A stretch of 60,159 nucleotides of DNA from JBILCM01 sp044353165 (GTDB lineage: Bacteria > Bacillota > Bacilli > Paenibacillales > YIM-B00363). Under the pieces are notes generated by a model. The model did no database searches. It was not told the origin of the DNA and was given only the letters and a program-made list of their open reading frames with translations. The DNA lies in assembly GCA_044353165.1 (NCBI GenBank), contig JBILCM010000006.1, positions 1 to 60,159 of the forward strand, given 5' to 3'. Of the stretch, positions 16,718 through 26,064 are shown one piece after another (the stretch's first letter is position 1; every line of letters begins with the position of its first letter). The translations under genes were made by a program, and so were the position numbers.

Positions 16718-17566
16718 CTAGTATAAACTGCCGGTATTGATGACAGGGTGAGCAGAGCGGTCCGAGACGATCGCCACCATGAGATTGTTCGCCATGGCCG
16801 CCTTCCGTTCATGATCAAGCGCAATGCCGCTCTCTTGCTCCAGTTGATCAATGGCCATCTTCACCATGCCTACAGCACCTTCAACAATTTTCTGACGCGC
16901 GGCAATAATGGCGCTAGCTTGCTGACGCTGTAGCATTGCTCCCGCAATTTCCGTTGCATACGCCAGGTGGGTTAACCGCGCTTCAAGGACTTCAACGCCA
17001 GCTACGGACAATCGTGTTTGCAATTCAAGAGCAAGCTCTGCAGATACTTCTTCCGCATTACTGCGAAGTGCGATGCCGTCTTCGTGGAGATTGTCATACG
17101 GATACTTGCTAGCAACATGTCGAACCGCAGCCTCACTCTGGATTTCCACAAACTCCTGATATTTGTCGACATCGAATGAAGCTTTCGCTGTTTCTACGAC
17201 TTTGAAGACGATCACAGCAGCAATTTCAATCGGATTCCCTTCGACATCATTCACCTTCAGTTTAACACTATTAAAGTTACGCACCCGCAGTGAAATTTTG
17301 TGGCGAAGTGAGAACGGTATCACCATCCACACGCCTTCCTCGCGGACTGTACCTTTATACTCACCAAAAAACGTAACAACGACACTTTCATTGGGTTGAA
17401 TCGTCGTCACAGACGTAAGAAGAATGACTGCCAGCACAAGCATCACGATCCCAACAATTGGTGGTAAAAGCAGCGAAATTAAACCCCAAATACCAAGCCC
17501 TGCAAGCAGCAAGATCGCAACAATCGCAATAAATCCATTGACTTTCCAAGCGCCAAATTCCTTCAT
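16718..17566 (-). CDS. SPFH/Band 7 membrane scaffold protein
   Basis: A 282-residue protein with two closely spaced N-terminal membrane segments (about 9-33 and 36-54), then an SPFH domain (about 55-215) opening with SVTTIQPNESVVVTFFGEYKG. A helical region follows (LQRQQASAIIAARQKIVEGAV), typical of oligomer-forming flotillin or stomatin relatives. Such proteins organise membrane microdomains and bind proteases or transport systems. ATG at 17566 follows AAGGAGTG; a reading frame open further upstream is not used. It is the first gene of a two-gene unit with the ribbon-helix-helix protein. Confidence 0.85.
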   Translation of the reverse strand: MKEFGAWKVNGFIAIVAILLLAGLGIWGLISLLLPPIVGIVMLVLAVILLTSVTTIQPNESVVVTFFGEYKGTVREEGVWMVIPFSLRHKISLRVRNFNSVKLKVNDVEGNPIEIAAVIVFKVVETAKASFDVDKYQEFVEIQSEAAVRHVASKYPYDNLHEDGIALRSNAEEVSAELALELQTRLSVAGVEVLEARLTHLAYATEIAGAMLQRQQASAIIAARQKIVEGAVGMVKMAIDQLEQESGIALDHERKAAMANNLMVAIVSDRSAHPVINTGSLY

Positions 17567-17599
17567 CTTAGTCACTCCTTGTGTCATTATGATATTTAT

Positions 17600-17628
17600 A
17601 TGATATCACTTTAGTATTATTCTGTAAA
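17600..17628 (-). promoter_or_regulatory. Promoter of the SPFH operon
   Basis: On the minus strand TTTACA (17623-17628), 17 nt, TATCAT (17600-17605), about 35 nt before the start codon. Confidence 0.6.
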
Positions 17629-17633
17629 CGGGC

Positions 17634-17685
17634 AAAAAAAGAGAATTGCACCTAGGATAATGAGCACATCCCTTATGACAATTCC
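17634..17685 (-). terminator. Probable terminator of the Gfo/Idh gene
   Basis: Outer arms GAATTG (17643-17648) and CAATTC (17679-17684) close a longer imperfect stem. On the minus strand TCTTTTTTT follows. The inner pairing is weak. Confidence 0.45.
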
Positions 17686-17705
17686 TTTATGTATGTGTTT
17701 ATTTT

Positions 17706-18764
17706 TTATACGCCTGTAATCGCTTGATCGTCTATCGACACGCGGCGACCTTCTCGTGTTGAGACGTAGCATGCCAGAAGCATCCGAAGCGATGTGCGTC
17801 CTTCTTCAGCCGTACAAAGCGAAGGCCTGCTCCCATGGAGAAATTGAGCTAAAGGAGCCGCGTTCCCTCGGATCCGCATGCTGTGATTCGCTGGAGATGG
17901 TATCGGACTTACGATCCAATCGTTCGTCTCCTTCGTAAACCATTTTAACCCCGGAGCCCCCTCCGGACGAGGGACGTTACAACTGGTGGAGTCACCGTAA
18001 TTTTGGATAATAGAGCCTTTCTCACAAATGATTTCCGTTGTATTCTCTGAAGCTGGGCAGGTGAAGGAACACGTTACTTCAGCTATCGGTCCATTCTTGT
18101 ATTTAAAGATGGCCACACCATTGTCCATCGGAATTTTGGGATTGTAGATGGATTCGATCTCCGCTGTAATGGTTTCGGGTACACCGAGCAACCAATGAAT
18201 AAAATCGATCGGATGTGAGGCGTCGTCCGCCCAAATATCGCGATTCTCCTCAGGTTGAACGTGCCAACTATTGGCGAAATCTGCGTTAAGGCCCATGCCT
18301 AACGAATGTTTTCTTCTTACCATCAGGACACGCCCAAGTTCACTGCTTTCAATGAGTTGTTTCATCTTTACATTCTGAGGATCCACTCGCATCTGCCAAG
18401 CCATCGTGAAAGGCACACCATGTTGGTTCACTGCATTCACGATCCGGTCCGCTTCTGGCATCGTGATTGACATTGGCTTATAGAGAATGATCGCCTTGCC
18501 CGCAGCAGCTGACATCTCCACCAAGTCCGCATGTCTGGACGTTTCGGCAGTGATAATGACGGCGTCCACATTCGAGTTCATGAGCAATTGTTCAGGGCTA
18601 TCGTAGGCGATCAATTTGTACTTCTCTACAGCTTGCTGCAGCCGTATTTGATCATGATCCCAACCCGCAATGACACATATTTGATGTTCCGGGTTCGTCC
18701 ATTCGTCACAGATGGCATGAATGTGTCCATGCGCCAGTCCAAGCACTCCAACTTTCTTCATCAT
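17706..18764 (-). CDS. Gfo/Idh/MocA-family oxidoreductase
   Basis: A 352-residue NAD(P)-dependent dehydrogenase-like protein. The N-terminal Rossmann start is MMKKVGVLGLAHGHIHAI; the C-terminal half is the Gfo/Idh alpha/beta domain, with ADDASHPIDFIHWLLG in the middle as in sugar and inositol dehydrogenases. It probably oxidises or epimerises a sugar or cyclitol. ATG at 18764 follows GGAGGCG. It lies 31 nt after a GH99/WbsX-like gene on the same strand, so the pair is likely one operon for a glycan-derived sugar. The substrate is unknown. Confidence 0.82.
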   Translation of the reverse strand: MMKKVGVLGLAHGHIHAICDEWTNPEHQICVIAGWDHDQIRLQQAVEKYKLIAYDSPEQLLMNSNVDAVIITAETSRHADLVEMSAAAGKAIILYKPMSITMPEADRIVNAVNQHGVPFTMAWQMRVDPQNVKMKQLIESSELGRVLMVRRKHSLGMGLNADFANSWHVQPEENRDIWADDASHPIDFIHWLLGVPETITAEIESIYNPKIPMDNGVAIFKYKNGPIAEVTCSFTCPASENTTEIICEKGSIIQNYGDSTSCNVPRPEGAPGLKWFTKETNDWIVSPIPSPANHSMRIRGNAAPLAQFLHGSRPSLCTAEEGRTSLRMLLACYVSTREGRRVSIDDQAITGV

Positions 18765-18795
18765 GATCAACGCCTCCAACTTTGTTATTGTCACA

Positions 18796-19908
18796 TTATT
18801 TTTGAACAAACGTTGCTCGCAGCGCTTCCAGATAACCATAACCATACAAATCATCAGGTTGCAAATAACTCGTCTCCGTCCATTCGTTCCAGCTGTTAAT
18901 TGTAATTAACGGATGTTGTTGCGAATGAGCATCCGCATAAGCTTTGGCCTGCTCAAAAGCTTGGCGCACGTTCTCCGGGGTATTATTTTTCACGACGCCA
19001 GGCTTAAATTGCTGAAATCGAGGATTGTTATCCCAACCCACTGAAATATGCGGGAAATAGGGAACGCTGTACGTTTTGTCGATACGTTCCCACTCATTCA
19101 CCACATCAAGCAGTATTTCATTGTAATCCCTATCGATATTGGTGAAATGGATGAATTGGTAATGCGTCAAGCTATCAAATCCAAGCTGATCCACAATTTC
19201 GGTCGTTGTCACTTTCCCTCGACCATCGACACCACTTAAATTGACGATGCCGTCTTTGTACATCGTGAGTTGAAGATGGAGTCCGGGGAATCCAGCTTCA
19301 ATAACTTGATTCCGAAACCAATTGAGCGCATCGCGAGTTGCTTCCATGCTGCCTAATCCACGAATTAAATTGCTAAGATCGTAAATCATAAACACGGGTT
19401 TTCCGTCTATCTTGTAATAAGAAGGATGCTTGAAGTAGTTCTCAATGATACGTTGGGTCAGTCGTTCAAATTCAGGTCGATCGACTGCCGCATCCCAAAT
19501 CAGATTATCGTCAAGATGAGAGATGCGAATGTCCCAAAGATTGTTCACATTGTGATTCGCCCACATCAAATAAAATTTCACCCGGTCGTTGTTTCTCGCT
19601 TTCAAATATCCGTTGTTCAGACACTGCTCGAGAAACGGCCGCTTGTCGTACCAGTACCAGTCGTAAATAAACACATTCACTCCATGGTCAGCCGCTGCAT
19701 CAATTTGCATCTCCATCACATACGGATCAGCTTCGTTCACATACCCCCAAAGCGGCTTTCGCGGCCAATTATGGTCAGGGTATTTTTGTGTTGCATTCTT
19801 TACGGACTGCCATTCCCCAAAACCTTCTGGCCAGAACATACGTGTTCTGGGTTCATCTCCTGTGTACGAAGGCCACACATACGCAGCCACATCATAATTT
19901 TTACTCAC
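18796..19908 (-). CDS. GH99/WbsX-like carbohydrate-active protein
   Basis: A 370-residue protein of the glycoside-hydrolase-99-like domain family, often annotated as WbsX. Characteristic stretches are VAAYVWPSYTGDEP at the start, GVNVFIYDWYWYDKRPFLEQ near 95-113, KFYLMWANHNV and a final NSWNEWTETSYLQPDD. There is no signal peptide, so it acts in the cytoplasm or on imported material. Members occur with polysaccharide biosynthesis or with glycan catabolism; the neighbouring oxidoreductases favour catabolism here, which is inference. The start is GTG with AAGGAG about 10 nt upstream. Confidence 0.78.
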   Translation of the reverse strand: MSKNYDVAAYVWPSYTGDEPRTRMFWPEGFGEWQSVKNATQKYPDHNWPRKPLWGYVNEADPYVMEMQIDAAADHGVNVFIYDWYWYDKRPFLEQCLNNGYLKARNNDRVKFYLMWANHNVNNLWDIRISHLDDNLIWDAAVDRPEFERLTQRIIENYFKHPSYYKIDGKPVFMIYDLSNLIRGLGSMEATRDALNWFRNQVIEAGFPGLHLQLTMYKDGIVNLSGVDGRGKVTTTEIVDQLGFDSLTHYQFIHFTNIDRDYNEILLDVVNEWERIDKTYSVPYFPHISVGWDNNPRFQQFKPGVVKNNTPENVRQAFEQAKAYADAHSQQHPLITINSWNEWTETSYLQPDDLYGYGYLEALRATFVQK

Positions 19909-20016
19909 GCCGAATCATCTCCTTGACATATCGTAAACACTTCTATTATCTGACAGTGCTCAGAGTCAAGCAATAAACTCCGTTGCGATTTTTTAAGATT
20001 AAAATTGAATACAACC

Positions 20017-20053
20017 CAAAAAAAGTCGAATAACCCCAAATTGGTTATTCGAC
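20017..20053 (-). terminator. Terminator after the zinc dehydrogenase gene
   Basis: Perfect 11-bp arms GTCGAATAACC (20025-20035) and GGTTATTCGAC (20043-20053). On the minus strand seven T follow. It separates the dehydrogenase from the GH99-like gene downstream. Confidence 0.85.
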
Positions 20054-20086
20054 GATGTTGGCATGCTATGAAGTATGACTTGATGT

Positions 20087-21115
20087 TCAATTTGCTCTTA
20101 ACAAAATTTTACCCATCTGCACTTTGCCTGAAGTCAGATCTTTGAATGCGCGATCCCCATCTGCGATCGATCGTATTTCGGTCCAACCTTCTTCGGTAAT
20201 TTTGCCGGAAACAAGCCAATCCAGCGCATCATTGAAATCTTTGGGCACATAGCAGAACGATCCAAGAATATCAATCTCGCTGCGAATGGCCACATTGATT
20301 GGCAATTCTGTCTTATCAATGCCAAGACCAATGTTCATCAATGTGCCGCCATTATTCAGGATAGCCATGCCCGCCGAACGTGTTGGTTGATAACCAGCAG
20401 CATCGACGACAACATCAATCCCCTTCGTTCCGACAGCACTTTTCGCAATAGCGTTTATGTCTTCCGTTCTCGCATCAATCGTAAAATCTGCAGCACCAAC
20501 ATGCATAGCTACCTTCAGACGCTCAGGGTTCGTATCAACAATGCCAATCCGATCAGCGCCTAGTAGACGAGCCGCCTTCGCACAAAGCAAGCCAATGCCT
20601 CCTGCACCAAACACCACAACATTCGGAATCGAATATCCTTGTTCGAAGGCACGGCGCACAGCTCTTAGGCTGCAAGCAAGGGGCTCAGCTAGCGCTACAC
20701 GGTCGGGACTCATGTGCTCAGGAACTCCCTTCACACAATGAGCGGGAGCCGTCATAAGTTCTCCAAAAGCACCAGGACGGTGAATGCCTATCACTTGGCG
20801 TTTATCACACAGTTGGTAACGACCCCGTAAACAACGATCACACTGACCGCAATAAATAAGCGGGTTTACAGTGACTCGTTGTCCTTGTGCGAAACCGTCC
20901 ACGCCCTCGCCCACAGCTTCAATACGACCCGAAAATTCATGACCCATAACCATCGGTGGAACGCGCAGGCTGTTATGCCCAAGATACCCTTCCAGTTCCG
21001 AACCACAAATGCCGACGGTTTCCGTGCGAATGAGCACCTCGCCTGCCTTCAAGACGGGATCCGGTACTTCTTGCCAAACCATTTTCTCAATTTCTGTCCA
21101 CACCAAAGCTTTCAC
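20087..21115 (-). CDS. Zinc-dependent alcohol/polyol dehydrogenase (GutB/GatD-like)
   Basis: A 342-residue medium-chain dehydrogenase. Catalytic zinc ligands are C37 and H59/E60 (GHEFSG), the structural zinc cysteines C89, C92, C95 and C103, and the NAD motif GAGGIG is at 170-175. The sequence resembles sorbitol, galactitol-phosphate or threonine dehydrogenases; the substrate is not determined. The start is GTG after a run of seven G. It has its own promoter and terminator, so it is a single-gene unit beside the GH99-like and Gfo/Idh pair, with which it may share a sugar pathway. Confidence 0.85.
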   Translation of the reverse strand: MKALVWTEIEKMVWQEVPDPVLKAGEVLIRTETVGICGSELEGYLGHNSLRVPPMVMGHEFSGRIEAVGEGVDGFAQGQRVTVNPLIYCGQCDRCLRGRYQLCDKRQVIGIHRPGAFGELMTAPAHCVKGVPEHMSPDRVALAEPLACSLRAVRRAFEQGYSIPNVVVFGAGGIGLLCAKAARLLGADRIGIVDTNPERLKVAMHVGAADFTIDARTEDINAIAKSAVGTKGIDVVVDAAGYQPTRSAGMAILNNGGTLMNIGLGIDKTELPINVAIRSEIDILGSFCYVPKDFNDALDWLVSGKITEEGWTEIRSIADGDRAFKDLTSGKVQMGKILLRAN

Positions 21116-21164
21116 GACAACGGCCCCCCCAATGACAAATGCTACTCTAGCAATTTATTAGAAC

Positions 21165-21193
21165 ATTGTACCAAGCCATATCGAATTCATCAA
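21165..21193 (-). promoter_or_regulatory. Promoter of the zinc dehydrogenase gene
   Basis: On the minus strand TTGATG (21188-21193), 17 nt, TACAAT (21165-21170), about 50 nt upstream of the GTG start. Confidence 0.65.
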
Positions 21194-21219
21194 CAAGCGA
21201 AAATAGATGATGCAATAGA

Positions 21220-22329
21220 TCAATCCCCAAGAAAAGCCTTCTTCATACGATCAAAGAAGCCGACGTTCTCATGTGTTTTTTCGCCATACAGTCCAGAGAA
21301 ATCTCGTAATAGTTGCCTTTGTTCATCGGTTAAATGTGTCGGGGTGACAACAACGACTTTCACATGCTGATCACCTTGACCGTAACCGCGAAGCTTAGGC
21401 ACCCCTTTGCCCTTGAGACGAAATTGTGTATTGGTTTGTGTGCCCGCTGGAACCTTCAACTTTACGCGTTCAGTTAAGGTAGGAACCTCAATTTCATCAC
21501 CTAATGCAGCTTGAGCGAACGTTAACGGCACTTCACAATAGATGTCTTCTCCATCACGCTCAAAAAAATCATGTGATTTTACTCGAATCGAAATATACAG
21601 GTCTCCAGCAGGTCCGCCGCGAACTCCCGACTCGCCTTCGCCCGTGATGCGCATCTGTGCGCCCTCGTCAACCCCTGCAGGAATTTTCACATGAATTTTA
21701 CGCTGTTTCTTCACCTTACCTGCGCCCCAACAGCTATTGCAACGGTCCTTAATGATTTTGCCAGTGCCACTGCAATTCGCACACCCTTGTCGGTTCACAA
21801 TACGTCCGAATGGTGTATTCTGAACAACCTCCTGCTGACCTGAACCGCGGCAGATTCCACAAACTTCAGGTTTCGTTCCAGGTTTGGCGCCGGATCCGCT
21901 ACAGACATCACACGATTCCGTTCTTGGAATCGTAATATCCATCTCCTTGCCAAAGATCGCTTCCTTAAACTCAAGTGTCATAGGGTATTCCAAATCAGCA
22001 CCGCGTTGGGGCGCATTGGGGTTTCTGCGACCGCCGCCACCAAAAAACATATCAAAAATATCGTTTATTCCGCCGCCGAAATCTGCGCCTCCACCGCCGA
22101 AACCTTGATTCGGATCGGTGTGTCCGAAACGATCGTAGTTTGCACGTTTCTGATCATCCGACAATGTGTCATAAGCTTCTTTCACTTCTTTGAATTTCAC
22201 TTCCGCATCGGGAGATTTGTTCACATCGGGATGAAACTCCCTTGCCAAACGTCGATACGATTTCTTGATTTCGTCTCCCGAGGCTTTCTTGTCTAATCCA
22301 AGCACTTCATAATAATCCCGTTTTGCCAT
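21220..22329 (-). CDS. dnaJ: Co-chaperone DnaJ
   Basis: A 369-residue type I Hsp40 that delivers unfolded clients to DnaK and stimulates its ATPase. The J domain holds HPD at 33-35, a Gly/Phe-rich linker covers about 73-105, and the zinc domain has four CxxCxGxG-type repeats (CDVCSGSG, CGICRGSG, CANCSGTG, CNSCWGAG). The C-terminal client-binding domain is complete. It is the last gene of hrcA-grpE-dnaK-dnaJ, 68 nt after dnaK. Confidence 0.97.
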   Translation of the reverse strand: MAKRDYYEVLGLDKKASGDEIKKSYRRLAREFHPDVNKSPDAEVKFKEVKEAYDTLSDDQKRANYDRFGHTDPNQGFGGGGADFGGGINDIFDMFFGGGGRRNPNAPQRGADLEYPMTLEFKEAIFGKEMDITIPRTESCDVCSGSGAKPGTKPEVCGICRGSGQQEVVQNTPFGRIVNRQGCANCSGTGKIIKDRCNSCWGAGKVKKQRKIHVKIPAGVDEGAQMRITGEGESGVRGGPAGDLYISIRVKSHDFFERDGEDIYCEVPLTFAQAALGDEIEVPTLTERVKLKVPAGTQTNTQFRLKGKGVPKLRGYGQGDQHVKVVVVTPTHLTDEQRQLLRDFSGLYGEKTHENVGFFDRMKKAFLGD

Positions 22330-22397
22330 AAGTTCACCCCCTGCTGAAAATAGCGAAGCCCAAGCACGCTTGGGCTCTAAACGGCTACATCGTTACG

Positions 22398-24245
22398 TTA
22401 CTTATCCTTGTCGTCAACAACCTCGTAATCTGCATCAAACACTTTATCTTTGTTGGAAGCGCCCTCGGTATGACCTGAGGCACCTGCCCCCCCGTCAGTA
22501 TTCGATTGTTGTGCCATTTGCTCATAGAGTTTTACGGACAATTGTTGCACGATGGAAGTCAATTCCTCTGTCTTTGCTTTGATATCCTCGATATCATTGC
22601 CTTCGATCGCTTTTTTCACAGCTTCTTTCGCCGCTTCAGCTTTCTGTTTCTCTTCATCACTTACTTTATCTGCTAAATCCTTCAAAGTTTTATCGACTGT
22701 ATAGATCAGTTGATCTGCGTTGTTGCGCACTTCAACCATTTCCTTACGCTTATTGTCTTCATCTGCATTGCGCTCCGCATCTTTCACCATGCGGTCAATT
22801 TCGTCATCTGTAAGACCGCTTGACGAAGTAATTGTAATTTTCTGACTCTTGCCTGTTCCCTTGTCTTGCGCACTAACGTTCACAATCCCATTCGCGTCGA
22901 TGTCGAAAGTGACTTCAATTTGCGGAATACCCCGAGGTGCAAGTGGGATATCACCCAACATAAATCGACCTAACGTCTTGTTATCTGCCGCCATCGATCG
23001 TTCACCTTGCAACACGTGTATTTCTACAGACGGTTGATTATCTGCATACGTAGAGAATACTTGTGACTTGCTTGTAGGTATCGTTGTGTTGCGATCGATC
23101 ATTCTTGTGAACACACCGCCTGCCGTCTCAATGCCAAGCGATAGTGGTGTCACGTCGAGCAACACAACATCTTTGACATCTCCAGTAAGCACGCCTGCTT
23201 GAATCGCTGCGCCGACGGCAACAACTTCGTCGGGGTTAACACCCTTGTAAGCTTCTTTACCGATTAGCTTTTTTACAGCTTCCTGAACAGCAGGTATACG
23301 TGTGGACCCACCTACCAACACAACTTTGTCAATCTTATCTGTGCTTAAACCGGAGTCAGCCAAGGCACGTCGGGTTGGACCCATCGTCCTTTCTACAAGT
23401 GGAGCTGTAATCTCTTCAAACTTTGCGCGTGTCAAGTTCATTTCTAAGTGTTGCGGTATACCGTCTACGACGGTTATGAATGGCAACGATACAGTCGTCG
23501 TAAGCACCGTGGACAATTCTTTCTTGGCTTTCTCAGCAGCATCTTTCAATCTTTGCACTGCTGCGCGATCTTTCGAAAGATCGACACCTTGTTCTTTCTT
23601 AAACTGTGCAACGAGATGATCCATCACCAATTGATCAAAATCATCGCCGCCGAGCCGATTATCCCCGCTCGTTGCTTTTACTTCGAAAATCCCATCCCCG
23701 AGTTCGAGAATGGATACGTCGAATGTGCCTCCGCCCAAATCAAACACGAGAATAGTCTGGTCCTGATCTTTCTCAAGACCGTAGGCGAGTGCGGCAGCGG
23801 TAGGTTCATTTACAATCCTTAACACTTCCAAACCTGCTATTTTTCCCGCATCTTTCGTTGCTTGACGTTGGGAATCGTTAAAATAAGCAGGCACTGTGAT
23901 GACCGCTTGCGTTACAGTTGTACCTAAATACTCCTCTGCGTCCGCCTTTAATTTCTGCAAAATCATCGCGGAAATTTCTTGCGGGGAATAATCTTTATCA
24001 TCGATACCTGTTTTATGATTTGTACCCATGTGTCGTTTGATCGAGATGATTGTGCGGTCGGGGTTCGTGATGGCTTGACGCTTCGCAGTCTCACCTACAA
24101 CGCGTTCACCATCTTTCTTGAATCCCACAACAGAAGGTGTTGTGCGGTTCCCTTCACGGTTAGGAATGACGACGGCTTCCCCACCCTCCATGACAGCTAC
24201 GCACGAATTCGTTGTGCCAAGGTCGATACCAATTACTTTACTCAT
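22398..24245 (-). CDS. dnaK: Chaperone DnaK (Hsp70)
   Basis: A 615-residue Hsp70. The ATPase domain opens with IGIDLGTTNSCVAVMEGG and contains VPAYFNDSQRQATKDAG and the DLGGGTFDVSIL phosphate loop. The substrate-binding domain begins after DVTPLSLGIET, and the disordered tail ends VVDDKDK. It folds nascent and stress-damaged proteins with DnaJ and GrpE. AAGGAGGAGG precedes the ATG. It lies 18 nt after grpE within the CIRCE-controlled operon. Confidence 0.98.
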   Translation of the reverse strand: MSKVIGIDLGTTNSCVAVMEGGEAVVIPNREGNRTTPSVVGFKKDGERVVGETAKRQAITNPDRTIISIKRHMGTNHKTGIDDKDYSPQEISAMILQKLKADAEEYLGTTVTQAVITVPAYFNDSQRQATKDAGKIAGLEVLRIVNEPTAAALAYGLEKDQDQTILVFDLGGGTFDVSILELGDGIFEVKATSGDNRLGGDDFDQLVMDHLVAQFKKEQGVDLSKDRAAVQRLKDAAEKAKKELSTVLTTTVSLPFITVVDGIPQHLEMNLTRAKFEEITAPLVERTMGPTRRALADSGLSTDKIDKVVLVGGSTRIPAVQEAVKKLIGKEAYKGVNPDEVVAVGAAIQAGVLTGDVKDVVLLDVTPLSLGIETAGGVFTRMIDRNTTIPTSKSQVFSTYADNQPSVEIHVLQGERSMAADNKTLGRFMLGDIPLAPRGIPQIEVTFDIDANGIVNVSAQDKGTGKSQKITITSSSGLTDDEIDRMVKDAERNADEDNKRKEMVEVRNNADQLIYTVDKTLKDLADKVSDEEKQKAEAAKEAVKKAIEGNDIEDIKAKTEELTSIVQQLSVKLYEQMAQQSNTDGGAGASGHTEGASNKDKVFDADYEVVDDKDK

Positions 24246-24263
24246 TGTTATGTGCCTCCTCCT

Positions 24264-24848
24264 TTATTCTGTGACTTTCACCATCGATGGGCGAATCACT
24301 TTATCTTTTAGCATGTAACCTTGTTGCAGTTGTTCCACAACAATCCCAGATGCAGTACCATCCTCTGCAGCTACTTGCATTACCGCTTGATGCAATTCAG
24401 GATTGAATGGTTGACCCACCGCCTGAATGATCTTCACACCCTCTGCTTCCAACCATTGTGCCAATTGACGATGTATCATCTCCACACCTTTGGCGAGAGC
24501 TTCAGGATCATGGAGATCCTTGGTTGCAGTCATTGCTCTTTCAAAATTGTCTACAATCGGCAAAATACCTTCAATCGTTTTTTGAGAAGCATACTTAGCA
24601 AAATCTTCTCTCTCTTGACGGCTTCGACGTCTGAAGTTGTCAAAATCAGCTTGTATCCTGAGATAACGTTGATAGTGATCTTCTGCCGTTTGTTTCAGTT
24701 GCTCCATCTGCTGCATGAATGATGCAGGTTCTTCTGTGACTTCATTCGTTTGAGCAGTTGCAGCGGTGTTCTCTTGACCCTCTATCTCTATAGCTTGCTC
24801 ATTCGATAAGTTCGTCTCTGACGATTCTTGGTTCGTTTCCGATTTCAT
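24264..24848 (-). CDS. grpE: Nucleotide exchange factor GrpE
   Basis: A 194-residue nucleotide exchange factor for DnaK. An acidic, low-complexity N-terminus is followed by the long dimerisation helix (about 60-110, with YLRIQADFDNFRRRSRQERE) and the beta domain ending in KDKVIRPSMVKVTE. ATG at 24848 is chosen because GGAGGGTGGGGG stands directly upstream; an in-frame TTG would overlap it. It is the second gene of the hrcA operon. Confidence 0.95.
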   Translation of the reverse strand: MKSETNQESSETNLSNEQAIEIEGQENTAATAQTNEVTEEPASFMQQMEQLKQTAEDHYQRYLRIQADFDNFRRRSRQEREDFAKYASQKTIEGILPIVDNFERAMTATKDLHDPEALAKGVEMIHRQLAQWLEAEGVKIIQAVGQPFNPELHQAVMQVAAEDGTASGIVVEQLQQGYMLKDKVIRPSMVKVTE

Positions 24849-24926
24849 ACGTCCCCCACCCTCCAAACAATCCTATCTCTTGTTGATCCTTCACACAAGA
24901 AGAAACGGCTATCGCCGCCATTGTCT

Positions 24927-25952
24927 TTAACGCAACCTGCGCGATAAGATGGATGTCATGTCCTTCGTAAATAGATCAAGAACAGTGATCACCTTCCGGT
25001 AATCCATCCGTGTAGGTCCTAGAATGCCTATCGTGCCAATGGGTTGACCGTCCAATGCGTAAGTAGCGGTTATAATGCTGCAATTATGCACAGCCTCCAT
25101 ACTGTTCTCACCGCCAATCTTCACTCGAATTCCGTCGGGTACCGTTGAGAACATGCGCACGAGTGTCTGTGTTTGATCCAGTAAATCCAGGATTGTCTTT
25201 ACTTTGTCAACATCCTTGAATTCAGGCTGTGACAACATCTTGGTTGTTCCGCCCAAAAACAGCCGATCACCTTCGTCACCCTGCAACACCGTATCCATAA
25301 CCGCAATGAAGTCTTCGAAGTTCGCAACATGCTTGCTTAATTCAGATACGAGTTCCGAATAAATCTTTGACCGAAGTCGGAATAAAGGTACGCCTTTAAG
25401 CTTGGCATTCATGAGATTCACAAATTTCTCAATCTCATTCATAGGCACACCCTCAGGAATGGATACGGTACGATTTTCTACATGTCCTGTATTCGTTACG
25501 ATAATGGCAACCGCGGAGCGATCATTCAGCGGAATCAATTGTACGGATGCCAGCGTTGCCTTGTATGTCTCAGGTCCCAGAACAATCGCAGTATAATTGG
25601 TCAGACTCGATAAAATCGAGGCCGCTTGTTGAACAACCTCTTCCAACTCCATAATTTTACTTTCAAAAAAATTTTTAATCATCTCTTTCTCAGACAGTGT
25701 TAGCGGAGCAGGCCCCAACAGATGATCCACATAATATCGGTATCCCTTCTGAGAAGGTACGCGGCCCGCCGATGTATGAGGTTGTTCCAAATACCCCAAC
25801 TCTTCGAGATCAGACATATCATTGCGAATCGTAGCGGGACTAAAGCCGACATCTCCCCGTTTCGAAATGCTGCGTGAACCTACCGGCTCTGCCGAGCGAA
25901 TATAATCATCCACAATCGCAGTGAGGATAAGCCTTTGACGTTCGGATAACAA
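24927..25952 (-). CDS. hrcA: Heat-inducible transcription repressor HrcA
   Basis: A 341-residue repressor that binds CIRCE elements and is kept active by GroEL. The winged helix is at about 1-70 (EPVGSRSIS, FSPATIRNDMSDLEELGYLEQPHTSAGRVP), followed by the GAF-like HrcA domain and the conserved GILGPTRMDYRKV near the C-terminus. The start is TTG, 8 nt after GGAGG. It is the first gene of hrcA-grpE-dnaK-dnaJ, with a perfect CIRCE in its leader, so it represses itself. Confidence 0.97.
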   Translation of the reverse strand: MLSERQRLILTAIVDDYIRSAEPVGSRSISKRGDVGFSPATIRNDMSDLEELGYLEQPHTSAGRVPSQKGYRYYVDHLLGPAPLTLSEKEMIKNFFESKIMELEEVVQQAASILSSLTNYTAIVLGPETYKATLASVQLIPLNDRSAVAIIVTNTGHVENRTVSIPEGVPMNEIEKFVNLMNAKLKGVPLFRLRSKIYSELVSELSKHVANFEDFIAVMDTVLQGDEGDRLFLGGTTKMLSQPEFKDVDKVKTILDLLDQTQTLVRMFSTVPDGIRVKIGGENSMEAVHNCSIITATYALDGQPIGTIGILGPTRMDYRKVITVLDLFTKDMTSILSRRLR

Positions 25953-25990
25953 GCTGCATTCCTCCCGTGTAGCAACATGCCCCTATTTCG

Positions 25991-26017
25991 TTAGCACTCA
26001 TAGCGGAGGAGTGCTAA
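25991..26017. promoter_or_regulatory. CIRCE operator
   Basis: A perfect CIRCE, TTAGCACTC, nine bases, GAGTGCTAA, about 40 nt upstream of hrcA and just after the predicted transcription start. It is the HrcA binding site. Confidence 0.96.
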
Positions 26018-26028
26018 TCGATACTACA

Positions 26029-26057
26029 AACATACCCAATCCTGAACTTCTTGTCAA
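26029..26057 (-). promoter_or_regulatory. Sigma-A promoter of the hrcA operon
   Basis: On the minus strand a perfect TTGACA (26052-26057), 17 nt, TATGTT (26029-26034). CIRCE lies immediately downstream. Confidence 0.85.
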
Positions 26058-26064
26058 GTCGATC

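Noticed and set aside
16516..17566. Toxin-antitoxin module around the Arc-like gene
   Set aside because: The partner is a two-helix-anchored SPFH protein, not a small toxin, and the order and sizes do not fit known modules.
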